Shown one piece after another: positions 26,901-35,229 of a stretch of 64,000 nt of DNA; positions within the stretch are counted from its first letter, which is position 1; the number at the start of each line of letters is the position of its first letter. The position numbers were made by a program, and so were the translations under genes. This DNA is from Methylotenera versatilis 79 (GTDB lineage: Bacteria; Pseudomonadota; Gammaproteobacteria; Burkholderiales; Methylophilaceae): contig NZ_ARVX01000001.1 of the NCBI RefSeq assembly GCF_000384375.1, positions 930,001 through 994,000 on the forward strand, given 5' to 3'. The notes beneath the pieces are model-generated. The model worked only from the letters and a program-made list of their open reading frames with translations. It ran no database searches and was not told the DNA's origin.

Positions 26901-27341
26901 ATGCTGACATGGAATGATGTATTGGGTTTTGCCCGTGAAGGCAATCTTAAGCCAGAAAAGAAGGTAGTTAAAACAGAAGCAGAATGGCGTCAGCAATTGA
27001 GTGACGAGGAATATTGGGTCACGCGAGAAGCGGGAACTGAAAGAGCATTTAGTTCTGAATTATGCTCAGTATTAGAGTCAGGCATTTACGCTTGCAGATG
27101 CTGTGATAATTTGCTGTTTGATGCTTCAGAAAAGTTTGATTCCAGAACAGGCTGGCCTTCTTTTAGCCAACCGATTCAAGAAAACGCGATCGCTTATCAT
27201 TTGGATAACGCACATGGCATGACGCGTGTGGAAACTACCTGTAATACTTGCGATGCGCACTTAGGCCATGTGTTCCCAGATGGTCCGGGCAAAGGTGGTT
27301 TGCGTTACTGTATGAACGCAATCGCGCTTTTAAAGAAATAA
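26901..27341 (+). CDS. msrB: peptide-methionine (R)-S-oxide reductase
   Basis: 146 residues, the usual single-domain MsrB length. It reduces methionine-R-sulfoxide in proteins. Zinc ligands are C65-x2-C68 (CRCC) and C114-x2-C117 (CNTC), the catalytic Cys is C137 in RYCMNAIAL, and the substrate-binding TGWPSF and AHLGHVFPDGP blocks are intact. CAGGAG precedes the ATG at the right distance. The N-terminal ~35 residues are a short lead without a signal peptide, so the enzyme is cytoplasmic. It converges on the TetR gene. Confidence 0.96.
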   Translation: MLTWNDVLGFAREGNLKPEKKVVKTEAEWRQQLSDEEYWVTREAGTERAFSSELCSVLESGIYACRCCDNLLFDASEKFDSRTGWPSFSQPIQENAIAYHLDNAHGMTRVETTCNTCDAHLGHVFPDGPGKGGLRYCMNAIALLKK

Positions 27342-27382
27342 CTAGAAATAGTTCGGCGAAAGAAAAATTCAGCTTTTTACTT

Positions 27383-27940
27383 TTATACAGATGCTTTAAT
27401 TAAGGTGATGGCTGCATTTTTCGCGCGTTCAGCGGCACCTAAACCTGGGCTTAGTCTTTCCAATAATGCCGCGCCTTCAAATAAAATAGTGAGTTGCTGG
27501 CTAAGTGCTTCTGGATCCTTTGCCCCCGCCGTTTCTGCAATCTTGGTTAAATAACCTTGTAATTCAACAGCCAATACTGCGGAATATTGATTGATCGGAT
27601 GCTCTGGATCTGGAAATTCCACAGATGCGATGTGAAACGGCAATCCATGAAACTTAGGCGTCACAATCCATATTTCCACCAATTCACATAGTGAGATCAG
27701 TATATCAATCGAGTTAGCTTTTTTTGATACCAGTCTTGCATTCAACCACTCATAAAACTTATCCGATTTATCCCTTAAGTAAGCGGTAATCAGCAGATTC
27801 TTACTCGGAAAGTATTTGTAAAGCGTCGCTTTTGCAATGCCAGCTTCTGCAATAATCGTATCAATACCGGAGGCTTGAATGCCTCTAGATTCAAAAAGCA
27901 TGGTTGCTGTTGCGAGTATTTTTTCATTCATGTTCATCAT
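27383..27940 (-). CDS. TetR/AcrR family repressor
   Basis: 185 residues. The N-terminal helix-turn-helix reads ILATATMLFESRGIQASGIDTIIAEAGIAKATLYKYFPSK (about 7-46), followed by an all-helical ligand domain. Two ATG codons stand in tandem; the second has better spacing from AAGGAA. It begins 6 bp after the stop of the unknown 265-residue protein gene, so the two form an operon divergent from mxaR. A CAGAC-CT-GTCTG palindrome in the divergent promoter (28824-28835) is the kind of site such repressors bind. The inducer is unknown. Confidence 0.9.
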   Translation of the reverse strand: MMNMNEKILATATMLFESRGIQASGIDTIIAEAGIAKATLYKYFPSKNLLITAYLRDKSDKFYEWLNARLVSKKANSIDILISLCELVEIWIVTPKFHGLPFHIASVEFPDPEHPINQYSAVLAVELQGYLTKIAETAGAKDPEALSQQLTILFEGAALLERLSPGLGAAERAKNAAITLIKASV

Positions 27941-27946
27941 ATTTCC

Positions 27947-28744
27947 TTATAACCTATTTCCAATGGAGGGCGATGGATGCATCAGCTCTTGTGGATAGAG
28001 GCAATTAACATAATTGATAGCAAGTCTAAGATTTTCTACATGCTGCACTTCAACCACACCTTTGTTTATAAACAATAAAAAAGCGTGTCTTTGTTCAGGC
28101 GGCAACATGGCTGCCTGCGGTAATTGGCAAGTGCCACTTTGCATTTTGTGATACGTCAGTTTTAGCATGCTCAGGGTCACAGGGTCGGCATCACTTTTGA
28201 CTGGTTCGCTTATTCCAAACACTTCAAGCGGAGATTGTGGAACATCGTGATGGCTATCTAATTTTTTAACATTGTTCACACTGGTGATATACACACACAT
28301 CACAATAGCCGTGATTAAAAATCCAATCGCAAAAAAGCGTTTTTCTTTTTGTGAGTTCAAATGGTTAACGATGGATTGATTGACTAATCTCCATGCTTTA
28401 TCGGAGCTGGTTTGCGATTGTATCTGTATGGCGCCAACTGTTAAAAATAGCAGTTGGTCAGACATTACTTCTGGATACTTAATCAACGCTTTGTTAATGG
28501 CAACATGAATCATTTTTTTAATGGCATTCACGTCTTCCAGCGTTAAATCGTGCGGTAATTGATTGGCGGTTTTTTTAGAAATACGGTCAATATTCCAATA
28601 CTTAAGCTCAGCGCAAAGTTTTAGCAGCTGCGCATTAGAAGGCCTAATTAGCGCGCTCAAATACTCAACAAAATCCAATGAAAACAGACGACTGAAGTTC
28701 AAGTGCTTCAGACTTTCCATATAAAAACTTCGTACCTGGTTCAA
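27947..28744 (-). CDS. unrecognised single-span membrane protein
   Basis: 265 residues that I cannot place in a family. The N-terminal ~130 residues are helical and polar (SLDFVEYLSALIRPSNAQLL...). One clear membrane segment follows at about 137-155 (FFAIGFLITAIVMCVYITS), then a ~110-residue C-terminal part with two Cys (GTCQLP, VNCLYP). The TTG start follows AGGGG by nine bases; an in-frame ATG seven codons later has no such site. It is co-transcribed with the TetR gene and divergent from mxaR, so a role linked to methanol oxidation or its regulation is possible. No catalytic motif is visible. Confidence 0.6.
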   Translation of the reverse strand: MNQVRSFYMESLKHLNFSRLFSLDFVEYLSALIRPSNAQLLKLCAELKYWNIDRISKKTANQLPHDLTLEDVNAIKKMIHVAINKALIKYPEVMSDQLLFLTVGAIQIQSQTSSDKAWRLVNQSIVNHLNSQKEKRFFAIGFLITAIVMCVYITSVNNVKKLDSHHDVPQSPLEVFGISEPVKSDADPVTLSMLKLTYHKMQSGTCQLPQAAMLPPEQRHAFLLFINKGVVEVQHVENLRLAINYVNCLYPQELMHPSPSIGNRL

Positions 28745-28823
28745 TGTAAATTACCCCTAAAAATATACTGACAAAATCCCTTGCAATTTCTAGAACTCTT
28801 GAAGTAGACTGTAAATAAGTGAA

Positions 28824-28835
28824 CAGACCTGTCTG
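28824..28835. promoter_or_regulatory. candidate TetR operator in the divergent mxaR promoter region
   Basis: CAGAC-CT-GTCTG is a 5+5 bp palindrome at the middle of the 208-bp gap between the unknown gene (minus) and mxaR (plus). The form is common for TetR-family operators, and the TetR gene is in the flanking operon. Confidence 0.4.
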
Positions 28836-28952
28836 CATACTACTACAAAAGTCCAGTGAAAACAACTTTAAGCATAACAACTTTTAGTAATCTAGCTTTA
28901 GCTGACTTTGTATTTATATTTTGTACTTTATATTTTTTTAAATAGGAAATCT

Positions 28953-29990
28953 ATGAATATTGCATCTACCGATGTTCAGCTTACCGACTGGCGCAGTCAC
29001 GCACTGAAACTTGAGAACGAAGTAAAGAAAGTCATTGTTGGCCAAGATAAAGCTATTCGACTGATGAATACGGCCATTTTTGCTCGCGGCCACGTATTGC
29101 TCGAAGGTGGTGTTGGCGTTGGTAAAACCACTTTGCTGCAATCAATCGCCCGCTGTATTGGCGGCGCTTACGAGCGTATTGAAGGCACTGTCGACTTAAT
29201 GCCGAATGATTTGATTTACCACACCTATTTGGGCGAAGACGGTCGCCCAAAGATTGATGAAGGTCCGCTATTACGCGCAGGTGAGAACCTATCCGTGTTC
29301 TTTTTCAACGAAATCAATCGCGCCAGACCGCAAGTGCATGCTTTGATGCTACGCGTGATGGCAGAGCGCCATATCAGTGCTTTCAAAAAAGAATATCGTT
29401 TACCGCACATGGTGGTATTTGCTGATAGAAACCAAGTCGAAAAAAACGAAACCTTTGAAATTCCTTCAGCCGCCCGCGATCGCTTTATGATGGAAATCCC
29501 GATTGATATTCCTGCCGACCGCGAGCTTAGAAAATCACTCATGTTCAACTTAAAGTTCCAACATGCAGAAAGCCTGACTAAACAGGTGGAATCCAATGTA
29601 TTGCAATTTGATCAGTTGAATGCTTTTTCTGACATTTTGCAACGCCACATCAAAGCCAGTAGCACGATGGAAGATTATGCGCTGGACTTATGGGAATCGA
29701 CCCAATCGCCAGAAAAATACGGTGTTAAGTTGGATAGTGTCGATGTGAACAGACTGATTCACACCGGCGCCAGCCCAAGAGGCATGGGCATGTTGCTGAA
29801 AGCCGCGCGCGTAAATGCTTGGCTACACAATCGCGATAATTTGTATCCTGAAGATATTCATGCAGTGTTTCATGAGTTGATTGCACATCGATTAGTATTT
29901 AACGCCATGTATGAAAACCGCAGAACACAACTGGCGCGTGAGTTGACATCACAAATATTAAACACAGTCGCTGTACCAGCAAAAGCTTAA
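28953..29990 (+). CDS. mxaR: MoxR-family AAA ATPase
   Basis: 345 residues from the ATG that follows AGGAAATCT; the longer frame from 28908 has no ribosome-binding site. Walker A is GGVGVGKTT (52-60), Walker B is FFFNEINRARP, and sensor/arginine-finger region SAARDRFMMEIPI follows, then the C-terminal lid. MxaR works as a chaperone-like ATPase with the vWA proteins MxaS, MxaC and MxaL in assembling or metallating PQQ methanol dehydrogenase. It heads six tightly packed genes, 16 bp before mxaS. MoxR proteins exist in many settings; the assignment rests on the gene order. Confidence 0.92.
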   Translation: MNIASTDVQLTDWRSHALKLENEVKKVIVGQDKAIRLMNTAIFARGHVLLEGGVGVGKTTLLQSIARCIGGAYERIEGTVDLMPNDLIYHTYLGEDGRPKIDEGPLLRAGENLSVFFFNEINRARPQVHALMLRVMAERHISAFKKEYRLPHMVVFADRNQVEKNETFEIPSAARDRFMMEIPIDIPADRELRKSLMFNLKFQHAESLTKQVESNVLQFDQLNAFSDILQRHIKASSTMEDYALDLWESTQSPEKYGVKLDSVDVNRLIHTGASPRGMGMLLKAARVNAWLHNRDNLYPEDIHAVFHELIAHRLVFNAMYENRRTQLARELTSQILNTVAVPAKA

Positions 29991-30006
29991 CGTCAGGATT
30001 CCACGC

Positions 30007-30870
30007 ATGATCCCAAATTACGCCAAGATTTTTACCTATCTGGTTCCTTGGAAATCCAACAGCGTCCATTTCGGTGGGCATAAAGGTTTGCAACGCGGCT
30101 TGGGGTTTGAGTATAAAAGCAACGTTTCGCTGATTGATTATCCAGATGCCAGACGCATGGATTTACGCCAGACGCTACGCGACCCTTACGAGCAAGTGCA
30201 GGTGCGCATATTTAACCAAGACAACACAACGCCTATTTTCGCGGTGTGTGATCTGTCTAGCTCGATGCAGTATCGCGGCAATGTGCGCAAGCTAGATCAA
30301 GCCAAAGAAATCGCTGCATCGATTGCTTATTCCGCGTCAGAAACCGGCGATTTGTTCAGCTTTATTGCCTATAACGAGCATGTGATAGAAGAGCTCACGT
30401 TGCCTTTAAGCCACCATTTGCATCTCGCATTTGAAACGATAGCGCAATTAGACGATTACGAAAAAATGCGTGTGAGTTCCGAAGGTATTTTGGATGTGCC
30501 GCAATATTTAAGCCAAAACAAGTCAATGGTATTTTGGCTGTCTGATTTTCATATGCCGAACCATTTGATCGAGCAAGCATTTAACGCGATGTCAGCACAC
30601 CAAATTGTGCCTATCGTGTTGTGGGATGAGCACGAATACAAAAAACTGCCTAAGTTTGGTTTCGGCAATATGATCGATCCCGAAACAGGCGCTAGCAGAA
30701 CGCTATTTTTTAGAGATTCGGTCAGAAAACAGTTAGAAGGCGCATTTGCGGAAAGAAAAGAAGCGCTTGAAACTCTGTTTTCTCGTTTCGATACCCAAGC
30801 GATTTACATCAGCGGTAAATTTGATGCAGATGCGATGTCACATTATTTTGAAGAATATATGAGCCTATGA
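30007..30870 (+). CDS. mxaS: DUF58/vWA protein MxaS
   Basis: 287 residues. The DUF58 signature DARRMDLRQTLRDPYEQVQVR (about 50-70) precedes a von Willebrand A domain with the MIDAS motif CDLSSSM. DUF58 proteins pair with MoxR ATPases; here that partner is directly upstream. There is no signal peptide or membrane segment, so it should be cytoplasmic. Its stop overlaps the mxaA start (ATGA), showing translational coupling. Family knowledge places it in maturation of methanol dehydrogenase, but its exact step is not known. Confidence 0.88.
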   Translation: MIPNYAKIFTYLVPWKSNSVHFGGHKGLQRGLGFEYKSNVSLIDYPDARRMDLRQTLRDPYEQVQVRIFNQDNTTPIFAVCDLSSSMQYRGNVRKLDQAKEIAASIAYSASETGDLFSFIAYNEHVIEELTLPLSHHLHLAFETIAQLDDYEKMRVSSEGILDVPQYLSQNKSMVFWLSDFHMPNHLIEQAFNAMSAHQIVPIVLWDEHEYKKLPKFGFGNMIDPETGASRTLFFRDSVRKQLEGAFAERKEALETLFSRFDTQAIYISGKFDADAMSHYFEEYMSL

Positions 30871-31808
30871 AAAATATAATCCATAAACCGCTGTGCTTTA
30901 AATTGCTGTATTTGATGATGACTTTTGGTGCAATCGCTTTCAGCAATGTAAGTTGGGCTGCGCAAGAATCCAGTGCCAAAATAGTTAACACTATAAATCC
31001 ATCAAAAAGTGTCGGCATTCAAATTGGGGATTTACTCAATAGAGAAATAGAGATTGAAGTATCAAAGCCGTATCAAATCAGCAAGAACGCATTTCCAGTG
31101 AAAGGTGCGAATCAGGACGGCGTTGAGCTAAATGATATTAAAGTAGAAACCAAGAAAAGTGATCAAAAAACCACCTATAAAATTAGGTTAACTTATCAAG
31201 TATTCGGCTATTCCGCTAAACCAACTGTGATGCAATTGCCAGCAGAGCACATTGCAGTGTCTGGCAATAATCAGACGGCATTTTCTGTCGATATTCCTGC
31301 ATGGCGTTTTTGGCAGGCATCGCTGGTGCCAACTGGAATCAAGAATGCCAAAGACAATGTTCAGCCGCAATACAAGCCCACATTAATCGATTTGCGTCAG
31401 CATCAGATTAAGCTGATTACATTGTTTAGCATGTTGATTGTCGGTGCGATTGGGTTGATATATATCAATGCAGATAAACAATGGCTGCCATTTATGAACG
31501 GCGCTTTTGCGCAAGCGCATCGCAAAATTAAAAAACTCAATAAAGACAAAGCGAGCGAACAAAAAGCTTTGCTTTATATGCATCAAGCTTTTAATAAAAT
31601 TCATGGTGCGAATTTATTTGCCAGCGATGTAAAGGCGTTTATTTTGGCAAATCCTGCTTATGCTTCAATGCAAACAGAGATTATCAATTTCTTTGAGCGC
31701 TCAAATGCGGCGCTGTTCTCTGACCAAAACGAAAATAGCGCAACACATATCAATGCATTAATCACGTTAAGTAAGGCACTCAGAAACTGTGAAAGAGGCG
31801 TTAAATGA
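30867..31808 (+). CDS. mxaA: methanol dehydrogenase maturation protein MxaA
   Basis: 313 residues. The N-terminal signal (LLYLMMTFGAIAFSNVSWAAQ) ends near 33. A ~150-residue periplasmic beta-rich domain follows, then one membrane span at about 188-206 (ITLFSMLIVGAIGLIYI) and a cytoplasmic tail. MxaA is required, with MxaK and MxaL, for calcium insertion into methanol dehydrogenase in Methylobacterium (established for that system). Both ends overlap neighbours by 4 bp. The assignment is by position, topology and length; there is no short catalytic motif to confirm it. Confidence 0.82.
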   Translation: MKNIIHKPLCFKLLYLMMTFGAIAFSNVSWAAQESSAKIVNTINPSKSVGIQIGDLLNREIEIEVSKPYQISKNAFPVKGANQDGVELNDIKVETKKSDQKTTYKIRLTYQVFGYSAKPTVMQLPAEHIAVSGNNQTAFSVDIPAWRFWQASLVPTGIKNAKDNVQPQYKPTLIDLRQHQIKLITLFSMLIVGAIGLIYINADKQWLPFMNGAFAQAHRKIKKLNKDKASEQKALLYMHQAFNKIHGANLFASDVKAFILANPAYASMQTEIINFFERSNAALFSDQNENSATHINALITLSKALRNCERGVK

Positions 31809-32776
31809 CGCTTTTGCATCCATGGGTATTATTTTTACTGCCACTTGTATTCGTTCCATTTTGGTTTAAAAGCCATCAAGGCCAACTGTATTCCTGGCTG
31901 CCGATCATTCCGGTAGACAGGCCGTCAGACATTGCGAATTACGTGGTGAAGACAATGATCGCCACCATCATATTGAGCCTTATTTTGGCGCTGGCTTCAC
32001 CGCAAGGCGCAAGCAAAAAAGTGCTGAAAGTGGGCAAAGGCGCACAAACGGTTTTTGTGATTGATCGTAGCGTGAGTATGGATCATCCGTTCGCCGGCCA
32101 ATCAAATAGTGGTCGTGCCGCTGAGATTAAATCTGCTGCTGCTAGGCGCTTGATTACGCAATTTATCGACTCACGCCCAGATGACATGATGGGCGTAGTT
32201 GGTTTCACTAACTCATCTTTATATGGCATGAAAATCACTACCAATATCGATGCGATTCATTCCGCCATCAATGCAGCGACTGGCCCAGCAATTAATCAAA
32301 CCAATATTGGCGCTGGCGTAACAGAGGCAGTCACTCTTTTTGATAATATTCAGAGTTCTGGCTCGCGCGCCATTATTTTATTGTCTGATGGTGCAGGCAA
32401 GTTGAGCCCGCGCGTTAAGCGAAAAATCACTGAAGAGTTAAGTGGTAAAAAATTAAATTTCTACTGGATCGTGCTGCGTGAGCCAGATGACATTAGTATT
32501 TTTACTAAACAAGTTTATCCTGCTGACAGCGTGCCTGATGCGATTGCTTTGGATAAATTCTTTAAATCCATCAAAATAAAATACAAAGCTTTTGAAGCCG
32601 ATAATCCAGCTACTTTGCAATCTGCGTTGCAATATATTGATTCAAAAGAAAAAAATATCATTCAATACTCTGTGAATATTCCAGGGCATGATTACTCACG
32701 TGATTTGATTATTTTTGCACTGGTATTCGGCGTTTTTATATTGATCTTCAAAAACTTAAAGGTGTATTCATGGTAA
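31805..32776 (+). CDS. mxaC: vWA-domain membrane protein MxaC
   Basis: 323 residues in the Batf/BatA-like layout: an N-terminal span (LLHPWVLFLLPLVFVPFWF), a second at about 47-66, a periplasmic vWA domain with MIDAS motif VFVIDRSVSMDHPF and its Thr/Asp partners (TNQTNIGAGV, LLSDGAG), and a C-terminal span (DLIIFALVFGVFILIF). It overlaps mxaA by 4 bp and mxaK by 7 bp. MxaC is part of the MxaACKL assembly machinery for PQQ methanol dehydrogenase. Its place in the cluster decides the name. Confidence 0.85.
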   Translation: MTLLHPWVLFLLPLVFVPFWFKSHQGQLYSWLPIIPVDRPSDIANYVVKTMIATIILSLILALASPQGASKKVLKVGKGAQTVFVIDRSVSMDHPFAGQSNSGRAAEIKSAAARRLITQFIDSRPDDMMGVVGFTNSSLYGMKITTNIDAIHSAINAATGPAINQTNIGAGVTEAVTLFDNIQSSGSRAIILLSDGAGKLSPRVKRKITEELSGKKLNFYWIVLREPDDISIFTKQVYPADSVPDAIALDKFFKSIKIKYKAFEADNPATLQSALQYIDSKEKNIIQYSVNIPGHDYSRDLIIFALVFGVFILIFKNLKVYSW

Positions 32777-33306
32777 AAAAATTGCATAAAGGTAATCTTG
32801 TTTTTGGATTACTGCTGATAATCGGTTTGATTGGTAGCGTCTATGAGATTGTTAAATACAACAAAATCGTCACAGTGAATCGTGCCATCCAATCTGAACA
32901 GCAGATTACCGATAAATCGTATCCTGAATTGCAAAAATTTGCTGCCGCTTATGGTCAAGGCAAAAAAGGTGATTACAAACACGCGGTGCAGACTTATGGC
33001 CAATTATTAGATACCTCACCAAGCCTAGCCGAACAGGCGAAAATTCAATATAACATTGGTAATAATCTGTTTATTTTTGGCTTGATTCGGCGCATTAATG
33101 ATGACGGCACACTGCAGGACGAAGCGCGTTATGCGTATTCGCAAGCGAAAATTGCCTATGAGCAATCGTTAAGATTGTCCCCGCAATCTTTGCCTGCAAA
33201 ATTCAATTTAAGCTTGTTAAATTCTGTCATGTTTAACAATATGAAAGCGGCGCCTAAAGATCAGTCGACAATGGAATTGAGCAATTTGCCGATTGGTTTG
33301 CCATGA
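32770..33306 (+). CDS. mxaK: MxaK, membrane-anchored TPR-like protein
   Basis: 178 residues. An N-terminal span (GNLVFGLLLIIGLIGSVYEIV, about 8-28) anchors a helical periplasmic domain with two TPR-like repeats (YKHAVQTYGQLLDTSPSLAE and YAYSQAKIAYEQSLRLSPQS). It lies between the two vWA genes mxaC and mxaL and overlaps both, exactly as in methylotroph mxa clusters. MxaK takes part in calcium insertion into methanol dehydrogenase. The sequence itself is weakly conserved, so the name depends on synteny. Confidence 0.82.
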   Translation: MVKKLHKGNLVFGLLLIIGLIGSVYEIVKYNKIVTVNRAIQSEQQITDKSYPELQKFAAAYGQGKKGDYKHAVQTYGQLLDTSPSLAEQAKIQYNIGNNLFIFGLIRRINDDGTLQDEARYAYSQAKIAYEQSLRLSPQSLPAKFNLSLLNSVMFNNMKAAPKDQSTMELSNLPIGLP

Positions 33307-34298
33307 AAAAATTCATCAAATTTGCTAAGAATAACTATGAAACCGCACTTTATATTGGTGTAATTACCTTGCTCACTTTGGCGCTAGTCAAGCCAGAGAT
33401 TCAATTGGAGCAAAAGGTACATAATTATTTATTGGTTGCCGATGTATCGCAAAGCATGAATGCGGAAGATGAGAAACTGAACAATCAGGCGGTGAGTCGA
33501 TTAGCCTATACGCGACAAATGATGAAAAAAATCGTTGAGACTTCTTCATGCGGCACGTATATCAGTGTGGGTATTTTTGCTTCCGATAACGTCGCTTTGC
33601 TGATTACGCCTTTAGAAGTATGCGCGAATTACGACGTGATTACAGACACCATTTCACACTTAGAATGGCGTATGGCTTGGAAGGGTAACAGTCGCCTGAG
33701 TTTTGGTGTAAAGGCTGCTGAAAATGTATTCGACTCATTAAATGTGCCCGCGCAAATGCTATTTTTTACCGATGGCGACGAAGCACCAAGAGTGAATGTC
33801 ACCATTAAACAAGACTTAAGTGGCGTACAAATAGGGAAAAACTTTGTTTTTGTCGGTGTCGGCGGAGCAACAAAAGTAGCTGTGCCGCGCTTCAACTCGG
33901 CTAATAAGCGAGTAGGCTATTGGCCAATTAATGATAACAACAATTCGGGTGCAGTTGGCGTCACTTATTCTGATGCTAGTCAAGATGAACCTGATCCGCC
34001 AATCGCAAGTGCCGAATATGACCAATTTCTATCTCAGCTCGAGGATGATTATCTCAAGTCGCTTGCGGGCGATATAAAAGCAAAATATATCAAAGGACAA
34101 GACACGCCAGAGTTTTATGCCTTTGTGCAACAGCAAAAGCCAGCAGCAAGTTTTGTGACGGCATATTCAATCCGTTGGATGTATCTAGTATGCGCGTTAG
34201 TATTGGTTTTGCTGACTTTTTTACCCAATATTATTCTGAAATCTTTTAAATCTAAAGGTGCTTTAGTCAGTAAAACGCCGCGCAAAAGCACAATATAA
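33303..34298 (+). CDS. mxaL: vWA-domain membrane protein MxaL
   Basis: 331 residues. A span near the N-terminus (ALYIGVITLLTLALVKPEI), then a periplasmic vWA domain with MIDAS motif LLVADVSQSMNAED and FFTDGDEAP, and a C-terminal span (MYLVCALVLVLLTFLPNII). With MxaA and MxaK it is needed to load calcium into methanol dehydrogenase. It is the last gene of the cluster: a strong terminator stands 120 bp downstream. The mxaD/E/H genes that follow in some methylotrophs are not present here. Confidence 0.86.
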   Translation: MKKFIKFAKNNYETALYIGVITLLTLALVKPEIQLEQKVHNYLLVADVSQSMNAEDEKLNNQAVSRLAYTRQMMKKIVETSSCGTYISVGIFASDNVALLITPLEVCANYDVITDTISHLEWRMAWKGNSRLSFGVKAAENVFDSLNVPAQMLFFTDGDEAPRVNVTIKQDLSGVQIGKNFVFVGVGGATKVAVPRFNSANKRVGYWPINDNNNSGAVGVTYSDASQDEPDPPIASAEYDQFLSQLEDDYLKSLAGDIKAKYIKGQDTPEFYAFVQQQKPAASFVTAYSIRWMYLVCALVLVLLTFLPNIILKSFKSKGALVSKTPRKSTI

Positions 34299-34417
34299 GC
34301 GTGTGAAATAAAATCTAAAAAGTATGTTTAAGCACCAGTTATATGAGCATTTGTTCTATTGAGCAATTGCGGCAGAAATATCAAGTTAACACTTAAAAAT
34401 ACGTCAATTTAAATCTA

Positions 34418-34456
34418 AACGACTAAACAATTTATCTAATTGTTTAGTCGTTTTTT
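34418..34456 (+). terminator. Rho-independent terminator of the mxa cluster
   Basis: AACGACTAAACAA (34418-34430) pairs perfectly over 13 bp with 34440-34452 around a 9-base loop and runs into six T residues. Confidence 0.9.
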
Positions 34457-34521
34457 CTTGATTACCATTTGCTGCGCGTGAATGACGATGATTTATCCGT
34501 CAAGATTTAACCATCAATCAT

Positions 34522-34541
34522 CTGTCAGAATTTACTGACAG
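34522..34541. promoter_or_regulatory. CTGTCAG-N6-CTGACAG palindrome upstream of the hemerythrin gene
   Basis: A 7-bp perfect inverted repeat with a 6-bp spacer, about 80 bp before the hemerythrin-like start. It could be a dimeric regulator site; it does not match NsrR or Fnr consensus well. Confidence 0.3.
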
Positions 34542-34619
34542 CAGAATCCACTTTATGCTGATAAGTGATTGCACTAATTAAAAGGATAATTCGCTTCGTA
34601 AAAAATTATTGAGTTAAAC

Positions 34620-35219
34620 ATGTTAACAATTTCAAATAATAACAAAAGCTTTAAAAGTAGCGTTATTCAAAATATGGAGTGCATTGATTTGGAACAATTT
34701 ATTACTTTTCAGCATTCCATTACGCAGGACTCAAAATCTACAGATGCAATCACTTTATTAACGGCCGATCATGATTATTTAACCCATTTATTTTTAGATT
34801 ACAACAACGCGGAAACCACCTCAGTAAAAGAGCGTTTGGCTTTAGAAATATGCACAGAATTGTTGGTGCATACTCAAGTGGAAGAAGAGATTTTTTACCC
34901 GTTAGTTAAAACCATATTAGACAAAGGCGCTACATTACCAGAGCCGATTATTGAATATGAAGGTTTGAAAGCTTTAATAGCGGATATTGAAGCTATTTAT
35001 TTGCCAGGAAACTGCTTTGACGACCAAATAAAATTTTTGGCAGAATATGTGAAACATCACGTTAAAGAAGATCATGAGCAAATATTCCCCAAATTAAGAT
35101 TAAGCAATATTGATTTAAAAGCACTAGGGCAAGAAATCGCTTTGAGAAAGTTAGCGCTAACTCGAGATCGTCATGCGTTGATTTCTGCTAGAAATAAAAA
35201 ACCAAAAGACATTAGCTAG
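34620..35219 (+). CDS. hemerythrin HHE-domain protein
   Basis: 199 residues. After a ~40-residue lead, the four-helix hemerythrin fold shows the di-iron ligands in LTADHDYL, LLVHTQVEEEIFYPL and VKHHVKEDHEQIFPKL. Such proteins bind oxygen or nitric oxide, sense iron or oxygen, or help repair iron centres. There is no signal peptide. The ribosome-binding site is weak, and an internal ATG at residue 19 is an alternative. It precedes the AsmA-like gene by 10 bp and may share its transcript. The specific role is not visible. Confidence 0.88.
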   Translation: MLTISNNNKSFKSSVIQNMECIDLEQFITFQHSITQDSKSTDAITLLTADHDYLTHLFLDYNNAETTSVKERLALEICTELLVHTQVEEEIFYPLVKTILDKGATLPEPIIEYEGLKALIADIEAIYLPGNCFDDQIKFLAEYVKHHVKEDHEQIFPKLRLSNIDLKALGQEIALRKLALTRDRHALISARNKKPKDIS

Positions 35220-35229
35220 CATTGGCCAA

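Larger units (their letters stand above)
34299..34619. other. 321-bp gap after mxaL
   Basis: It contains the strong terminator at 34418-34456 and, closer to the hemerythrin gene, a small CTGTCAG/CTGACAG palindrome at 34522-34541. Nothing coding is supported. Confidence 0.6.

Noticed and set aside
29225-29596. 123-codon ORF on the minus strand
   Set aside because: Antisense to the Walker/sensor region of mxaR; no own signals.
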